Source: Sphingomonadales bacterium (lineage in GTDB: Bacteria > Pseudomonadota > Alphaproteobacteria > Sphingomonadales > Sphingomonadaceae). Taken from it: a stretch of DNA of 64,000 nt. Each line of letters begins with the position of its first letter. The stretch's first letter is position 1. The notes under the pieces are model-generated. The model did not search any database, was not told the DNA's origin, and saw only the letters and a program-made list of their open reading frames with translations. Positions 43,172 through 52,563 of this stretch are shown piece by piece. Made by a program: the position numbers and the translations under genes. The stretch is from assembly GCA_016714795.1 (NCBI GenBank), contig JADKCA010000001.1, positions 62,001 to 126,000 on the forward strand. Direction: 5' to 3'.

Positions 43172-43784
43172 CGTCTGCGTCACACGGCAGCTGGGGGATC
43201 GGGTGATTGCCGCCGAATTTGCGGGTGAGGCGGGGCTGACAGCGCTGTTCGGCCCATCTGGCGCTGGCAAGAGCTCTGTGTTGAACATGGTGGCGGGACT
43301 GTTGCGGCCAGACGCAGGGCACATCATGGTTGGAGATGTGACGTTGTATTCCAGTGCGGACGGGATAGACCGGCCCGCGCGCGCGCGCCGCGCTGGCTAT
43401 GTCTTTCAGGATGGACGCCTGTTTCCGCACAAGCGCGTGCGCGACAATCTGCTTTATGGCTGGAACCTGGCCAATCCCGCAGAACGCTGGATGGACCTTG
43501 ATGAAGCCGTGCGGTTTCTCGGTATCGGGCATCTGCTCAATCGCTGGCCGCACACCCTTTCCGGCGGCGAAGCCCAGCGCGTCGCCATAGGCAGGGCACT
43601 CTTGTCTGCCCCGCGCTTCCTGCTGATGGATGAGCCGCTGGCCTCGCTAGACCGGGCACGGCGTGAAGACATCATGGCGGTGATCGTGCGGCTGCGTGAC
43701 GAACTGAAGCTGCCCATTCTCTACGTCAGCCATGACCGCGAGGAAGTGGAGCAGCTTGCCACGACCATCGTTCCACTGGACTGA
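43161..43784 (+). CDS. modC: molybdate ABC transporter ATP-binding protein ModC (no TOBE domain)
   Basis: 208-residue ABC ATPase: Walker A FGPSGAGKSSVLN (~residues 31-43), Q-loop region VFQDGRLFPH, signature LSGGEAQRVAIGRALL and Walker B LLMDEPLASLD followed by the switch His. The usual ModC is about 350 residues with a C-terminal molybdate-binding TOBE/MOP domain; that domain is missing and no extra frame supplies it. Overlaps modB by 11 nt. Confidence 0.9.
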   Translation: MSFDVCVTRQLGDRVIAAEFAGEAGLTALFGPSGAGKSSVLNMVAGLLRPDAGHIMVGDVTLYSSADGIDRPARARRAGYVFQDGRLFPHKRVRDNLLYGWNLANPAERWMDLDEAVRFLGIGHLLNRWPHTLSGGEAQRVAIGRALLSAPRFLLMDEPLASLDRARREDIMAVIVRLRDELKLPILYVSHDREEVEQLATTIVPLD

Positions 43785-43876
43785 GACCGAAAGCCTGATT
43801 GAGGCGATGATCATTCGCGCAACCGTTCATCAGTGCAATCGGCAATGGCCCCAAACCAGTTTGAAAGGAATGGGCT

Positions 43877-45208
43877 TCAGATTCCGGGAAGTGGCGGGGT
43901 CAGGCGGGCGCACAATCCTCCGGACGCCGAGGCGGACAGGGTGATTTCTCCGCCATAGTCTCGCGCAATCGAGCGCGCGATGGCCAGACCGAGCCCGGAA
44001 CCGCCAAGCGCATCCGCACCGGTTTCGCCAATTTCGAAAACCTGTTCTCGCCGGTCTGTGGCCACGCCCGGACCATCATCACAAACAAGGATGTGCAACC
44101 CGTCGGCTTTGACGCGGATTTCGGAATTCGCCCATTTTCCAGCATTGTCCAGCAAGTTGCTGAGAACCTCATTCAGATCATCGGCATCCATGGGAACCAA
44201 ATTTCCCTCCGCGATCTCGCTGAGAAATGTCTTGTCAGGATAGCAGCGCTGCATCGCCGAAAGCAGCGGGGACAGCACGTCGACCACGCGGCAGTTTGTG
44301 GATACGCCCACCCGCGAGCCGCCCGAACGGACACGGGCGAGGTGATAGTCAATCTGACGCTGCATCCGCTCGCTCTGGTTCAGCAAAATTTCCGCCGCTC
44401 CGCTTCTTGGTCCTTCGAGCATACGCTCTGCTTCATCCGTGATGACGGCCAGCGGCGTGCGCAGCGAATGGGCGAGCGCGCTCGCCTGAACCCTTCCCCG
44501 CGCAACGATTTCCCCGTTTCGCTCAACATATGCATTGAGATCGGCCACGAGAGGGTGAAGTTCATCAGGATAATGTCCCTCAACCCTCGCCGCGCTGCCC
44601 ATGCGCAGCTTTTCAATCGCGGCTGACAGTCGGTTGAACGGGCGGAAGCCGAAGGTGATGATGGCAAGCCCGCTTGCGAGAAGCGCCAGCGCCAGCAGTG
44701 CCAGCCATACCGTCAGCTCACGCGTGAAGGCGGTGATGATACGCTGGAGGTGGCGCTCATCTGTTGCGATCACGAAATGGATGGGAGCGCCTCCTGTCGT
44801 GTCGCGCACAAAGCCGTAGACAATGGCATGTCCGGTCGGCCCGTCTGCCATGCGGTGCAGGATTCTGGGCGAGTGGGCGACATCATAATTCAATGTCCCC
44901 CGCGTCATGGATGGGGATTTGAGCGTACCGAAACCGGGGCGGGTGACCTGCCAGTAAAAGCCGGACAGCGGCTCTGCATAGCGCGGATCAGACAAGGGCC
45001 GCGTCAGATGCGGGCGACCGCCTCCGTCAAGCGCGGTCAACGCACCCAACTCGCGCACATGCACTTCCAGTTCTTCGTGATATTGCGCTTCGACGTGCAT
45101 CGTGAAAAGCCGGACCGAGCTGAGCCAGATCGCGCCGATACCCAATGCCACCCAAAGCAGGATGGAGAGCAGGAAGCGCCCGCGCATGGAGGTGAACAGC
45201 GCCATCAT
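43877..45208 (-). CDS. sensor histidine kinase
   Basis: 443-residue membrane kinase with two membrane helices (~residues 10-32 and ~165-187), a ~130-residue periplasmic sensor, a HAMP region, the phospho-acceptor ALAHSLRTPLAVI (~residue 245) and an ATP domain with NLLDNAGKWA, CDDGPGVA and GGSGLGLAIA. The arrangement is QseC/PhoQ-like. Its ATG overlaps the regulator's TGA. Given the divergent RND metal-type efflux operon, the periplasmic domain may sense a metal ion or envelope stress (inference). Confidence 0.9.
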   Translation of the reverse strand: MMALFTSMRGRFLLSILLWVALGIGAIWLSSVRLFTMHVEAQYHEELEVHVRELGALTALDGGGRPHLTRPLSDPRYAEPLSGFYWQVTRPGFGTLKSPSMTRGTLNYDVAHSPRILHRMADGPTGHAIVYGFVRDTTGGAPIHFVIATDERHLQRIITAFTRELTVWLALLALALLASGLAIITFGFRPFNRLSAAIEKLRMGSAARVEGHYPDELHPLVADLNAYVERNGEIVARGRVQASALAHSLRTPLAVITDEAERMLEGPRSGAAEILLNQSERMQRQIDYHLARVRSGGSRVGVSTNCRVVDVLSPLLSAMQRCYPDKTFLSEIAEGNLVPMDADDLNEVLSNLLDNAGKWANSEIRVKADGLHILVCDDGPGVATDRREQVFEIGETGADALGGSGLGLAIARSIARDYGGEITLSASASGGLCARLTPPLPGI

Positions 45209-45861
45209 GGTTCCAGACGATAGCCGAGGCCGCGCACGGTGCGAATGCGATGCCGACCGATCTTGCGGCGCAGGCGGCTGACATGCGCTTCCACGGCATT
45301 GCGATCCCGCTCCGCCTCCAGCGCGTAAAGCTGTTCGAGAATGTCATCCTGCGCGATGATATGCCCGGCGCGGCGCAGGAACAGATGGAGCAACGCAAAC
45401 TCCTTGCGGCTGAGATCAAGCGGCGCACTCCCGAGCGTCGCAATGCGAGCCACGGGGTCGAGCGTCAGATCACCGGATGAAACCGCATTCCCCCCGTCTC
45501 CGCGCCCGCGCCGCGACAAGGCATGGAGACGCGCCAGAAGTTCCTCGAACCGGATCGGCTTGACGACAAAATCATCGGCCCCGCAATTCAGACCTTCCAC
45601 CTTGTCGCGCCAATTGCCGCGCGCGGTGAGGATCAGCACCGGCACATGTTCACCCGCCGCGCGCCAGTGGCGGAGCAGGTCCAGCCCGTCCCCGTCGGGC
45701 AGGCCCAGATCCAGAATGACGGCCGCCGTCAGCTTCAGGTCTGGCCAGTCGCGCGCGGTCGCCATGGTCTGCACCCAATCGACAGTGAATCCCGCCTTGA
45801 CCAGCCGTTCGGACAGGCGGCGGCCCAGTTCGGGATCATCTTCAACCAGCACTATGCGCAT
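45205..45861 (-). CDS. OmpR/PhoB-family response regulator
   Basis: 218-residue regulator with receiver domain (~1-118: EDD at 8-10, phospho-Asp in VILDLGLPDGDG ~residue 51, Lys in VVKP ~101) and a winged-helix DNA-binding domain (~130-218: LDLSRKEFALLHLFLRRAG, VEAHVSRLRRKI, IRTVRGLGYRLEP). ATG 45861 begins the canonical RIVLVEDD; longer upstream reading has no ribosome site. It is co-transcribed with the kinase and probably controls the divergent efflux operon. Confidence 0.93.
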   Translation of the reverse strand: MRIVLVEDDPELGRRLSERLVKAGFTVDWVQTMATARDWPDLKLTAAVILDLGLPDGDGLDLLRHWRAAGEHVPVLILTARGNWRDKVEGLNCGADDFVVKPIRFEELLARLHALSRRGRGDGGNAVSSGDLTLDPVARIATLGSAPLDLSRKEFALLHLFLRRAGHIIAQDDILEQLYALEAERDRNAVEAHVSRLRRKIGRHRIRTVRGLGYRLEP

Positions 45862-45901
45862 GAATGCCGCGCCCTCCTGAACCATTTGATCGCATGGTGA
45901 T

Positions 45902-45928
45902 CTGACATATCCCTGACAGATTGTCAGG
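45902..45928. promoter_or_regulatory. CTGACA direct repeats and CCTGACA/TGTCAGG palindrome
   Basis: In the ~100-nt divergent gap between the response-regulator and the RND operon, CTGACA occurs at 45902-45907 and 45913-45918, an 11-bp period typical of OmpR-family binding, and the second copy also forms CCTGACA-GAT-TGTCAGG (45912-45928). A further GTCAG follows at ~45934. It is the best candidate binding site for the adjacent regulator. Confidence 0.55.
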
Positions 45929-45961
45929 CCAGCGTCAGTTTCGATTGCGAAGTGCAGGGCC

Positions 45962-47063
45962 ATGGAACGCAAATGGATTTTGGGCGCCGCCGCTCTGCTG
46001 GCTGTCGCGGCGGCGGTTGGAGCGGCCTTGTGGTCGCGCGGCGACACGCCCGTTGAACAGGCCGAGCCCGTGTCAAAGCCCGGCACGCTGAGTGCCGAAC
46101 AGATCAAGCGCATGGGCGTGATGACCGAAGCGGCTGCGCTCGCGACGTCGGCAGAGCTGGGCACGGTTCCCGGCACGGTGACATTGCCGCCTGAAGCACG
46201 GGTGGCCGTGACCGCACCATTTGGCGGATCGGTGGTGCGGCTGTTCGTGGTCAATGGACAGGCCGTCGTCAAAGGCCAGCCGCTCGCCATCGTTCGCTCG
46301 ATCGAGCCGGTGCAATATGGGGCGGCGCTGGCACGCGGGCAGGCGCAGCTTGCGGTGGCACAGGCCAACGCGGCGCGCACCGGGCAACTGGTGCGTGAAG
46401 GGATCATCGCAGGCGCCCGCGCCGATGAAGCGCAAGCGGCGCTCAGGGAAGCGCAAGTTGCCGTGTCGGAGAACCGCCGGATACTCTCCCAGACCGGAGC
46501 CGGTGCAGGCGGAGAGATGACGCTGCGTGCGCCCATCACCGGGCGGCTGGCTGCCGTCACGGTGCAGACCGGTGGCCCGGTCGATGGCCTGACCGCCCCG
46601 TTCGTCATCGAGAATACGGCCAGTCTCATGCTGGATATGCAAATTCCCGAGCGGCTGGCGGCAGGTGCATCCAGGCATGACCCTCACATTGGCGGGCAGT
46701 GCCGGCCAGACGATCAGCGGGACGATCATCTCGGTGAGCGGTTCGCTTGATCCCGCCACGCGCTCGCTCATCGCCAAGGCGCGGATCGGGGCAGACCCGC
46801 TGCTGGTCAGCGGCAAATCGGTGATGGCCACGCTGCAAGGCAGTCGCAGCATGATGGGCGTCAGCGTTCCATCCGCCGCAGTCACGCAGATGGGCGGAAA
46901 GGACATGGTGTTCGTGGCCGTGCGCTCCGGTTTTGCGGCGCGGCCCGTCACGGTGGCCGGACGCAGCGCGGATCGCATTACGCTGTCCTCTGGCCTGAAT
47001 GCGGGAGAACGGGTGGCGACCAGCGGCCTTGCCGAACTCAAAGCCCTGCTGGGCGGCGAATAG
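45962..47063 (+). CDS. RND efflux periplasmic adaptor subunit, CusB/CzcB-like (frameshifted)
   Basis: About 366-residue membrane-fusion protein linking the RND pump to the outer-membrane channel. N-terminal signal anchor (~residues 5-22), lipoyl/barrel-sandwich halves (TAPFGGSVVRLFVVNGQAVVKGQPLAIV and TLRAPITGRLAAVTVQTG) around an alpha-hairpin. After QIPERLAAG (~46661) the frame shifts; HPGMTLTLAGSAGQTISGTI... to ELKALLGGE continues in another frame. One extra or two missing G's at ~46658-46667 account for it. No metal-binding His-rich tail is seen. Confidence 0.87.
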
Positions 47064-50000
47064 ATGCTCGCCAAACTCGTCGAAAAGGCGCTGGCGGCGC
47101 GGTTTGCGGTTCTGGGGCTGGCTTTGGCGCTGGCTGGCTGGGGCGCATGGTCGTTCGTCAATCTGCCGATTGATGCCTTTCCGGACATCAGCTCTACTCA
47201 GGTCAAAATCATCCTCAAGGCCCCCGGCATGACACCTGAAGAGGTGGAAAGCCGCGTCATCACTCCCATCGAGATGGAGATGCTGGGCATTCCCGATCAG
47301 GCCAATCTCCGCTCGGTCGCCAAATATGCGATTGCGGACATCACCATCGACTTCAAGGATGGCACCGATATTTACTGGGCACGCAGTCAGGTGGCCGAAC
47401 GCCTGTCCAACGTGACGGGCGATCTGCCTGCAACGGTGGAGGGCGGCATGGCCCCCATCTCCACGCCTTTGTCTGACATGGTGATGTTCACGCTGGAGGG
47501 GCCGCAAAGCCTGTCTGAAAAGCGCCGCGTGCTGGACTGGGTCATCCGCCCCGCACTGCGCACCGTGCCCGGCGTGGCAGATGTGAACGCGCTGGGCGGG
47601 TTCGTGGAGACGTTCGAGGTTCAGCCGGACAATGCAGCCCTTGCCGCCGCCGGGCTGACGGTGGAGGATTTGCGTGACGCGATTGAAAGCAGCAACCGCA
47701 ACGATGGCGCGGGGCGGCTGAAGATCGGCGAGGAGGCGCTGATCGTCCGCGCAGTTGGCGCGATCAAGACGCTGGAGGATTTGTCTTCGGTCGTTGTCCG
47801 CGCGCAGAATGGCGCGGTGCTGCGCGTTGGCGATGTGGCCATGGTCCGCATGGGCAGCCTGACCCGCTATGGCGCTGTGACCAAGAATGGCAAAGGCGAA
47901 GCGGTGCAGGGCCTTGTCATCGCGCTGCGCGGGGCGGATGCCTCGAAGGTCGTCGCAGGCGTCAAGGCGCGGCTGGACGAAGTGAAGACCGGTCTGCCCA
48001 AGGGCATGTCGATCGACATGTTTTACGACCGGTCTGACCTGATTGGTCGCGCGGTAGGCACGGTGGAAAAGGCGCTGCTGGAAGCGACCGTGCTGGTGGT
48101 CATCCTGTTGCTGCTCTTTCTGGGAGATGTGCGGGCGTCGATCATCGTCGCGCTGGCGCTCCCCATGGCAGCGTTGCTCACCTTCATCTTCATGCGCGCC
48201 ATTGGCCTGACCGCCAATCTGATGAGCTTGGGCGGGCTGGCAATTGCAGTCGGCATTCTGGTGGATGGCGCGGTGGTGGTGGTCGAAAATGTCGTCGAAC
48301 GCTTGTCCGACCCGAAGCACCGCCGCATGGGAAAGCTCCATGCGATTTTCATCGCGGCGTCCGAAGTGGCGGTGCCGGTTGCATCCGGCCTGCTGATCAT
48401 CGCGCTGGTGTTCCTGCCCTTGCTCACGCTGGAAGGGCTGGAGGGCAAATTGTTCGGCCCCGTCGCGCTCACCATCGTGCTGGCCTTGCTGTCTGCGCTC
48501 GTGCTTTCGCTCACGCTGGTGCCGGTGCTCGCCTATTTCGGGCTGAAACATCAGGACGGACATCACGAACCCTGGCTGATGCGACAAATGGGTCCGCGCC
48601 ACGCCCGTGCGCTCGATTGGGCGTTCGCCAATCGCCGCACTGTCAGCCTGATAGCAGGCGGCGGCCTGCTCTTGGCCGGGGCTGCTTATGCCGTAACGGG
48701 CAAGACCTTCCTGCCCACCATGGATGAAGGCGCAACGCTGGTTCAGCTCGCCAAGCTGCCGAGCGTCAATATCGAGCACAGTGCGGCGGGCGATTTGCGC
48801 GTGCAGAAGCTGATCCTCGAAAAAGTGCCCGAAGTGACAGACATTATCGCGCGCGTGGGGAGCGATGAATTGGGCCTTGATCCGATGAGCCTCAACGAAA
48901 CCGACAGTTTTCTGAAGCTCAAGCCGCGCGAAGAGTGGCGCGTGCCCGACAAGGACTGGCTGGTCGAGCAGATCCGCAAGACATTGGAGGATATTCCCGG
49001 CATTGAGCCCAGCTTTACCCAGCCTATCGAGATGCGCGTCTCCGAGATGCTCACCGGCGCACGCGGCGATCTCGCGATCCGCCTGTTCGGGCCTGATCTG
49101 GGTGAGCTGTCCAGATATGCCGGGCAAATCCAGAAGCGGCTGGAAGGGATTGAGGGCACCAGCGAAGCCATCACGGTCGCCAATGACAGCGTCGATTATC
49201 TCCAGATCGATATTGACCGCGTGGCCGCCGGTCGCGCCGGAATGCCGGTTGACCTGTTGCAGGACATGATGCGCGCGCAGGTGGAAGGCGTGCGCGCAGG
49301 CGTCGTTTCCGAAGGGATGCGCCGCGTGCCTGTGGTCATTCGCGGGACAGGCGGGGAAGGCATGGACCCGCAAAGCTTTGCAGACCAGCTCTACCGCAGC
49401 CCTTCCGGGCAATTGGTACGGGCGAGCGAGGTGGCGAAGGTCGAGCGCGCAGCGGGGCCGGTCAAGCTGGAGCATGAAAATGGTTCACGCTTCGCGTTGG
49501 TTCAGGCGTTCGTTTCGGGACGCGATCTGGTGGGCTATGTCGAGGAAGCCAAAGCGGACATTGGCGCCAATGTGAAGCTGCCGCCGGGATACCGCATCGT
49601 CTGGGGCGGGCAGTTCGAAAATCAGCAGCGCGCCTCCGCCCGCTTGATGATCGTGCTGCCAATTGCGGTTCTGCTGATCTTCATCGTGCTCTATCTCACG
49701 CTCCGTTCAGTGCGCGCCTCGGCGCTGATCCTTGTCAACATCCCGTTTGCGGCGGTGGGTGGCATGGTCGCGCTGGCCGTGTCGGGAGAATATCTCTCCG
49801 TCCCCGCGTCGGTGGGCTTCATCGCGCTGCTCGGCATTGCAGTGCTCAACGGCCTCGTCATGGTCAGCTATTTCCGGCAGCTTCGCCAACAGGGAATGCC
49901 GCTGCACGAAGCAGTTCGCGAAGGTGCGGCCCGTCGCCTGCGTCCGGTGCTGATGACGGCCAGCATTGCCGCCTTCGGGCTGGTGCCTTTGCTGTTTGCC

Positions 50001-50174
50001 AGCGGGCCGGGCTCGGAAATCCAGAAGCCGCTCGCCATCGTCGTGATTGGCGGGCTGGTGACGGCGACTTTGCTGACGCTGATCCTGCTGCCCATCCTAT
50101 ATGAACGGTTCGGCGAAAGTGCGGCGGAGCGTGAAGCGGGCGATCTTTTGCATCCGGCGGGGGTGGACGCATGA
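47064..50174 (+). CDS. heavy-metal-type RND efflux pump (CusA/CzcA family)
   Basis: 1036-residue proton-driven inner-membrane transporter with 12 helices and two large periplasmic loops. It starts as HME-RND proteins do (AARFAVLGLALALAGWGAWSFVNLPIDAFPDIS). The proton-relay helix is GLAIAVGILVDGAVVVVENV (~residues 390-409) with the Asp and Glu of HME pumps. Cus-type methionine ladder residues are not evident, so the substrate is more likely a divalent cation (Zn/Co/Cd/Ni) or an organic compound than Cu(I). It directly abuts the adaptor stop and overlaps the channel gene (ATGA). Confidence 0.92.
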   Translation: MLAKLVEKALAARFAVLGLALALAGWGAWSFVNLPIDAFPDISSTQVKIILKAPGMTPEEVESRVITPIEMEMLGIPDQANLRSVAKYAIADITIDFKDGTDIYWARSQVAERLSNVTGDLPATVEGGMAPISTPLSDMVMFTLEGPQSLSEKRRVLDWVIRPALRTVPGVADVNALGGFVETFEVQPDNAALAAAGLTVEDLRDAIESSNRNDGAGRLKIGEEALIVRAVGAIKTLEDLSSVVVRAQNGAVLRVGDVAMVRMGSLTRYGAVTKNGKGEAVQGLVIALRGADASKVVAGVKARLDEVKTGLPKGMSIDMFYDRSDLIGRAVGTVEKALLEATVLVVILLLLFLGDVRASIIVALALPMAALLTFIFMRAIGLTANLMSLGGLAIAVGILVDGAVVVVENVVERLSDPKHRRMGKLHAIFIAASEVAVPVASGLLIIALVFLPLLTLEGLEGKLFGPVALTIVLALLSALVLSLTLVPVLAYFGLKHQDGHHEPWLMRQMGPRHARALDWAFANRRTVSLIAGGGLLLAGAAYAVTGKTFLPTMDEGATLVQLAKLPSVNIEHSAAGDLRVQKLILEKVPEVTDIIARVGSDELGLDPMSLNETDSFLKLKPREEWRVPDKDWLVEQIRKTLEDIPGIEPSFTQPIEMRVSEMLTGARGDLAIRLFGPDLGELSRYAGQIQKRLEGIEGTSEAITVANDSVDYLQIDIDRVAAGRAGMPVDLLQDMMRAQVEGVRAGVVSEGMRRVPVVIRGTGGEGMDPQSFADQLYRSPSGQLVRASEVAKVERAAGPVKLEHENGSRFALVQAFVSGRDLVGYVEEAKADIGANVKLPPGYRIVWGGQFENQQRASARLMIVLPIAVLLIFIVLYLTLRSVRASALILVNIPFAAVGGMVALAVSGEYLSVPASVGFIALLGIAVLNGLVMVSYFRQLRQQGMPLHEAVREGAARRLRPVLMTASIAAFGLVPLLFASGPGSEIQKPLAIVVIGGLVTATLLTLILLPILYERFGESAAEREAGDLLHPAGVDA

Positions 50175-51394
50175 CCAGATCCATTGTCTGCGCGATGCTG
50201 CTGGCGCTTCCAGCACCGCTTTTCGCGCAATCGGCCTTGCCGCCAGAGCCCGCTGTGCAGGAAGCGCTGAACAGCCACCCCTCCGTCCTCGCGGCAAGCG
50301 CAAGGGTAGATGCTGCCAAAGCCGAAGCCCGCGCCCTGCGCGCCGGGACGCATGAGTTCATCGTCTCTGGAAGTTACATCCGGCGCGCGGTGGAACGCGA
50401 AGGCAGTTATGATGAATATGACGCTACTGTGTCGCGTGCGATCCGCCTGCCCGGCAAGGCGCAGCTCGACCGCAAGGCAGGTCAATTCGGGATCAGCGCC
50501 GCAGAAAACCGTGCCGAAGATGCGCGCCATCAGGCCGCTATCCTGCTGAATGACCTGTGGTGGGATTGGCTGGCGGCGAGCGCAGAGGCCGTTGTCGATA
50601 GCCAGAGCGTGACCAATTACGAAGCGGCCCTTGCCGCCGTGCGCCGCCGCGTCCAGTTGCGCGATGCCGCACCGCTCGATGCGGACCAGACCGAGGCCGC
50701 TCTGGGTGAGGCGCGGGCCATGGCGGCCCAATCACGGGGCCGGGCCGATCTGGCCCGCGCACGCCTGGCTGCCCGCTTTCCCGCGTTGCCGCTGCCGGTT
50801 TCTGTGCCCGAACCCGATCAACCGGCACTGCCGGCAGAAGGGCTTGAGGTGATGGCAGAACAAGTCATCACGCGAAGCCATGAAATCGGCGCTGCCGATG
50901 CCGAAGCCGCACGAATGGGCAGTCTGGCAGACCGGGCGCGCCGCGACCGGAGGGCCGATCCCAGCTTAGGCATCCGCGTCTTTTCGGAACGAGACGGAGC
51001 CGAGCGCGGGGCCGGACTGGTGCTCTCCATGCCGCTTGGCGGGCGCGCTCGTGCCGCCGCCGCAGACCGGGCCGCGTCAGAAGCGCAGGCCGCATCCTCG
51101 GAACTGGCTCTGGTGCGGCTTGATGTGCGGGAAATGGCAGATGGCGATGTCGCGCGTGCCCGCTCTGCATTTGCAGCGTGGCAGCGCACGCGCGAGGCAT
51201 TGGATGCGCAGGTGGCAGCCCTTCAGAAGCTGCGGCGCGGGCAGCAACTGGGTGCCATCGATTTGTCAGACGTCCTGCAGGGCGAACGCCTGACGCACGC
51301 AGCGTTCCGTTCCGAAGCGCTGGCCCGAACAGAGGCCCATCGCGCCATCAATCGGCTGCGGATAGACAGCCATAATCTTTGGATTTCTGAATAG
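50171..51394 (+). CDS. TolC-family outer-membrane channel protein
   Basis: 407-residue outer-membrane factor completing the tripartite pump. Signal peptide residues 1-19 (ending LFAQ), then two long coiled-coil repeats (for example ~180-215 and 285-345, Ala/Arg/Glu-rich) separated by short barrel strands. It resembles the CzcC subgroup in length. The end is 1 nt upstream of a remnant of an acyl-CoA synthetase gene, so whatever once followed the operon has been replaced. Confidence 0.87.
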   Translation: MTRSIVCAMLLALPAPLFAQSALPPEPAVQEALNSHPSVLAASARVDAAKAEARALRAGTHEFIVSGSYIRRAVEREGSYDEYDATVSRAIRLPGKAQLDRKAGQFGISAAENRAEDARHQAAILLNDLWWDWLAASAEAVVDSQSVTNYEAALAAVRRRVQLRDAAPLDADQTEAALGEARAMAAQSRGRADLARARLAARFPALPLPVSVPEPDQPALPAEGLEVMAEQVITRSHEIGAADAEAARMGSLADRARRDRRADPSLGIRVFSERDGAERGAGLVLSMPLGGRARAAAADRAASEAQAASSELALVRLDVREMADGDVARARSAFAAWQRTREALDAQVAALQKLRRGQQLGAIDLSDVLQGERLTHAAFRSEALARTEAHRAINRLRIDSHNLWISE

Positions 51395-51395
51395 T

Positions 51396-51557
51396 GATGG
51401 CGCAACCGCCCTTCCTGACGGTGCGGCGATCAAGGCATTGATCCGCGAACGCCTGCGTTCCAGCCGCGTGCCGGAGCGCGTGTTGTTTACGTGCAGCCAG
51501 CCCTATAATGAAATGCGTAAATTGCTTCGTCGGGACGTGCGCAAATTTCTGGTGTGA
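51396..51557 (+). pseudogene. C-terminal remnant of an AMP-dependent acyl-CoA synthetase
   Basis: A start-less frame of 53 codons reads GAAIKALIRERLRSSRVPER then VLFTCSQPYNEMRKLLRRDV, matching the C-terminal lid of acyl-CoA ligases (form: IRExLxSxxVPExIxFxxxLPxNxTGKxLRR). The conserved Gly before the catalytic Lys is replaced (NEMRK for NxTGK). Nothing upstream belongs to the ligase: the channel gene ends just before. This is a deletion scar rather than a sequencing slip. The remaining ~160 nt up to the GntR gene show nothing recognisable apart from an AT-rich, promoter-like patch around 51645-51670. Confidence 0.6.
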
Positions 51558-51715
51558 AACGGAGGTCAGTCCATTCCAGCGGATTTTTCATTGCTCTCGA
51601 CCGCAAGCAGCAGCACCAGGTATATCTGCCCCGCCTGATTTCGCTTTAGTTATAAAACTAAGTTTACTATCTTGGCGGCTGAGCCATGATGGCCTTGGGC
51701 TGGTGGAGAAGCGTG

Positions 51716-52504
51716 ATGCTGCTGGGCAATATGGATGTAGCAGGGGCCGCACCGCGCCTTCATGTCCCCAAGACAAGCGAGATCGTGGCAGACAAGATCC
51801 GTGCCCAGATCATTCGCGGCGAACTGAACGAGGGCGACGCGCTGCCGCCCGAAGGTCAGTTGATGGATAGCCTCGGCATTTCGCGTCCGACCTTGCGTGA
51901 AGCGTTCCGCATCCTCGAAGCCGAAGGACTGATCAGCGTTGTGCGCGGGTCCCGCACCGGGGCCAAGGTGCATCGTCCGTCGGTTGATCTGGTCTCGCGC
52001 TATGCGGGTTATGTACTGGAATCGCAGGCGACGACCATTCACGATCTCTATCAGGCGCGGCTGGCGATCGAGCCGTCGGTTGTGCGCTGGCTGGCGTCAG
52101 ATCGCGGCAGCGGTGCCACCATCAAACTGCGCCACCTGCTGGCCGATATGGAAGCCCTTCTGGACGCTGAACGCCATGACGAATTCATCGAAAAGGTAGA
52201 GGTGTTCCATCAGGCGCTTGTTGCGGCAACCGGCCTGAAAACGCTGACCTTCATGAGCCGGATGCTGATCAATCTGTCGGGCAAGCATCAGCGCGGGTTC
52301 CAGCGGCGCAATGCGCGTTCTGCCGATGCCCGGCGCAAGAGCCATCGGGCGGGGCTGCGCTCTTACTGGAAGGTGATCGAACTGATCGAGGCCGGCGCTG
52401 TGGAAGATGCCGTGGCGCATTGGCAGCTGCATCTGACCAATGCCAACGCGACCTGGACTGCCGAAGGCGAGGGTGACCGCATCGTGGATTCGCTTGGCGG
52501 CTGA
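51716..52504 (+). CDS. GntR family regulator, FadR (FCD) subfamily
   Basis: About 262 residues. Winged helix-turn-helix near the N-terminus (VADKIRAQIIRGELNEGDALPPEGQLMDSLGISRPTLREAFRILEAEGLISVVRGSRTGAKV, ~residues 20-80) and a helical FCD ligand domain (~105-245) with metal-type His in VFHQALV and the WQLHLTNA region. Such regulators often control catabolic clusters. Start at ATG 51716, preceded by GGTGGAG; a start five codons later (51731) is also plausible. It stands between two gene remnants, so it may be an orphan of a lost pathway. Confidence 0.83.
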   Translation: MLLGNMDVAGAAPRLHVPKTSEIVADKIRAQIIRGELNEGDALPPEGQLMDSLGISRPTLREAFRILEAEGLISVVRGSRTGAKVHRPSVDLVSRYAGYVLESQATTIHDLYQARLAIEPSVVRWLASDRGSGATIKLRHLLADMEALLDAERHDEFIEKVEVFHQALVAATGLKTLTFMSRMLINLSGKHQRGFQRRNARSADARRKSHRAGLRSYWKVIELIEAGAVEDAVAHWQLHLTNANATWTAEGEGDRIVDSLGG

Positions 52505-52563
52505 CGATTTTGCAACCTGTATAACCAAGTGCAAATAGATGGCGCATCCGGAGGAGAGACTGC

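Noticed and set aside
46626..49475. 949-codon minus-strand open frame opposite the RND pump gene
   Set aside because: It is a GC-rich antisense shadow with a His/Gln-rich, repeat-free composition and no family motifs; the plus-strand pump is clearly real.
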